Source of the DNA: an uncultured bacterium | GTDB taxonomy: Bacteria > Bacillota > Clostridia > Lachnospirales > Lachnospiraceae | Direction of reading: 5' to 3' | Assembly (NCBI GenBank): GCA_947651225.1 | Contig: CANSYK010000009.1 | Location: forward strand, 18,765 to 82,764 | Length of the DNA stretch: 64,000 bases | Shown: positions 63,665-64,000 of the stretch, piece by piece | How positions within the stretch are numbered: the stretch's first letter is position 1 | Layout: each line of letters begins with the position of its first letter | Position numbers and translations under genes: made by a program | The notes under the pieces: model-generated | What the model was told of the DNA's origin: nothing | Seen by the model: the letters and a program-made list of their open reading frames with translations, nothing else | The model's database searches: none

Positions 63665-64000
63665 TCAATATTTTCGTTTTTGATATTGGTCTACATATTC
63701 CAGGAATTGTTCTTCTATGACTTCTAGTTTCTTTGCGGCAGTGCTTGCTGAAAGCATGCCATCATTAAACAATTCCACTAACATTTTTATTCGTTCTTTA
63801 TTTACTTGCTCATTAGCATACTCTTCAGCATAAGCCTGAACCAAATCACACATAGCACCATCCTCCATTCCGGTTTTGATATTTTTAAATGCTTCACATA
63901 GTTATGGAAATTTTGGATTATCTGGCAATGTTGGTTTCTTTAACATCCACCTATCTGCCACATTTCCCCAGTATACCTTCGGATAGTTATAGGGCTTCAG
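63665..64000 (-). pseudogene. C-terminal part of Rpn/PD-(D/E)XK transposase-like protein, broken
   Basis: The last 67 codons (MCDLVQAYAEEYANEQVNKERIKMLVELFNDGML...) match the C-terminal end of Rpn-type recombination-promoting nucleases. Reading upstream, the same frame has a TAA at about 63946, before which PYNYPKVYWGNVADRWMLKK reads to the window edge and may belong to a different, joined gene. The gene leaves the window to the right, so its full state is unknown. Confidence 0.55.

Overview
The window looks like a chromosome segment of a low-GC, endospore-forming, probably gut-associated member of the Clostridia, most likely Lachnospiraceae. The evidence is the gene content: SpoVG, a SipL-like SPOCS/LysM protein, CwlD, CotJ proteins, a GlgC/GlgD pair, a DUF4250 protein, a paired DnaD-like/DnaI-like replication module, a type-2-like IleRS, a T-box leuA, AGGAGG-type ribosome binding sites and many short palindromic repeats of the kind common in that family. 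Genus cannot be fixed from the sequence alone.

Layout. 1-9 kb is accessory and decaying: an OmpR-type regulator with a broken histidine kinase, an ABC transporter whose ATPase is intact but whose two permeases are broken, a TetR-type regulator with an operator-like repeat, a membrane Fe-S protein and an AAA-ATPase/nuclease protein. The last two are bracketed by inverted copies of a 137-bp palindromic element. 9-17 kb is core: spoVG, glgCD, murC, then dnaD-like, dnaI-like and prs downstream of a DnaA-box cluster. 17.6-22.9 kb holds two sigma/anti-sigma modules with small envelope proteins and a LytTR regulator whose phospho-acceptor Asp is replaced by Ser. 23-36 kb holds ileS, a FAD oxidoreductase, murG, a PAS-GGDEF-EAL protein, DUF4250, a GNAT, a chemoreceptor and a SipL homologue. 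36-44 kb holds ilvE, rpiB, a degenerate low-molecular-weight phosphatase, sua5, cwlD, a GH18 spore-type hydrolase and mecA. 44-50 kb holds small redox proteins, an Fe-alcohol dehydrogenase and a pantothenate/CoA operon (DUF2520 oxidoreductase, panB, panC, panD, coaBC). 51-59 kb holds a nicotinamidase fused to a DNA-binding domain, a BceAB-type ABC transporter, a cotJAB fusion with cotJC, and a large repeat-bearing surface protein. 59-64 kb holds T-box leuA, two broken unknown genes, tRNA-Gly(CCC) and a broken Rpn-type fragment.

How parts work together. Cell-wall precursor synthesis (murC, murG), spore coat/cortex functions (sipL, cwlD, cotJ, GH18), glycogen synthesis (glgC, glgD), cofactor synthesis (pan-coaBC, nicotinamidase) and branched-chain amino acid metabolism (leuA, ilvE, ileS) are all represented. 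sua5, the phosphatase-like gene and rpiB keep the gene order known from the Bacillus subtilis ywlC-ywlE-ywlF region.

The points most worth a second look are the nicotinamidase/winged-helix fusion, the inverted-element-bracketed cassette next to a TetR gene whose operator resembles the element ends, the DnaA-box cluster before the dnaD/dnaI operon, the phosphatase-like protein lacking catalytic residues, and several families of dispersed palindromes, one of which sits exactly at the decayed ends of two broken genes. All calls come from reading the sequence; no database search was run.
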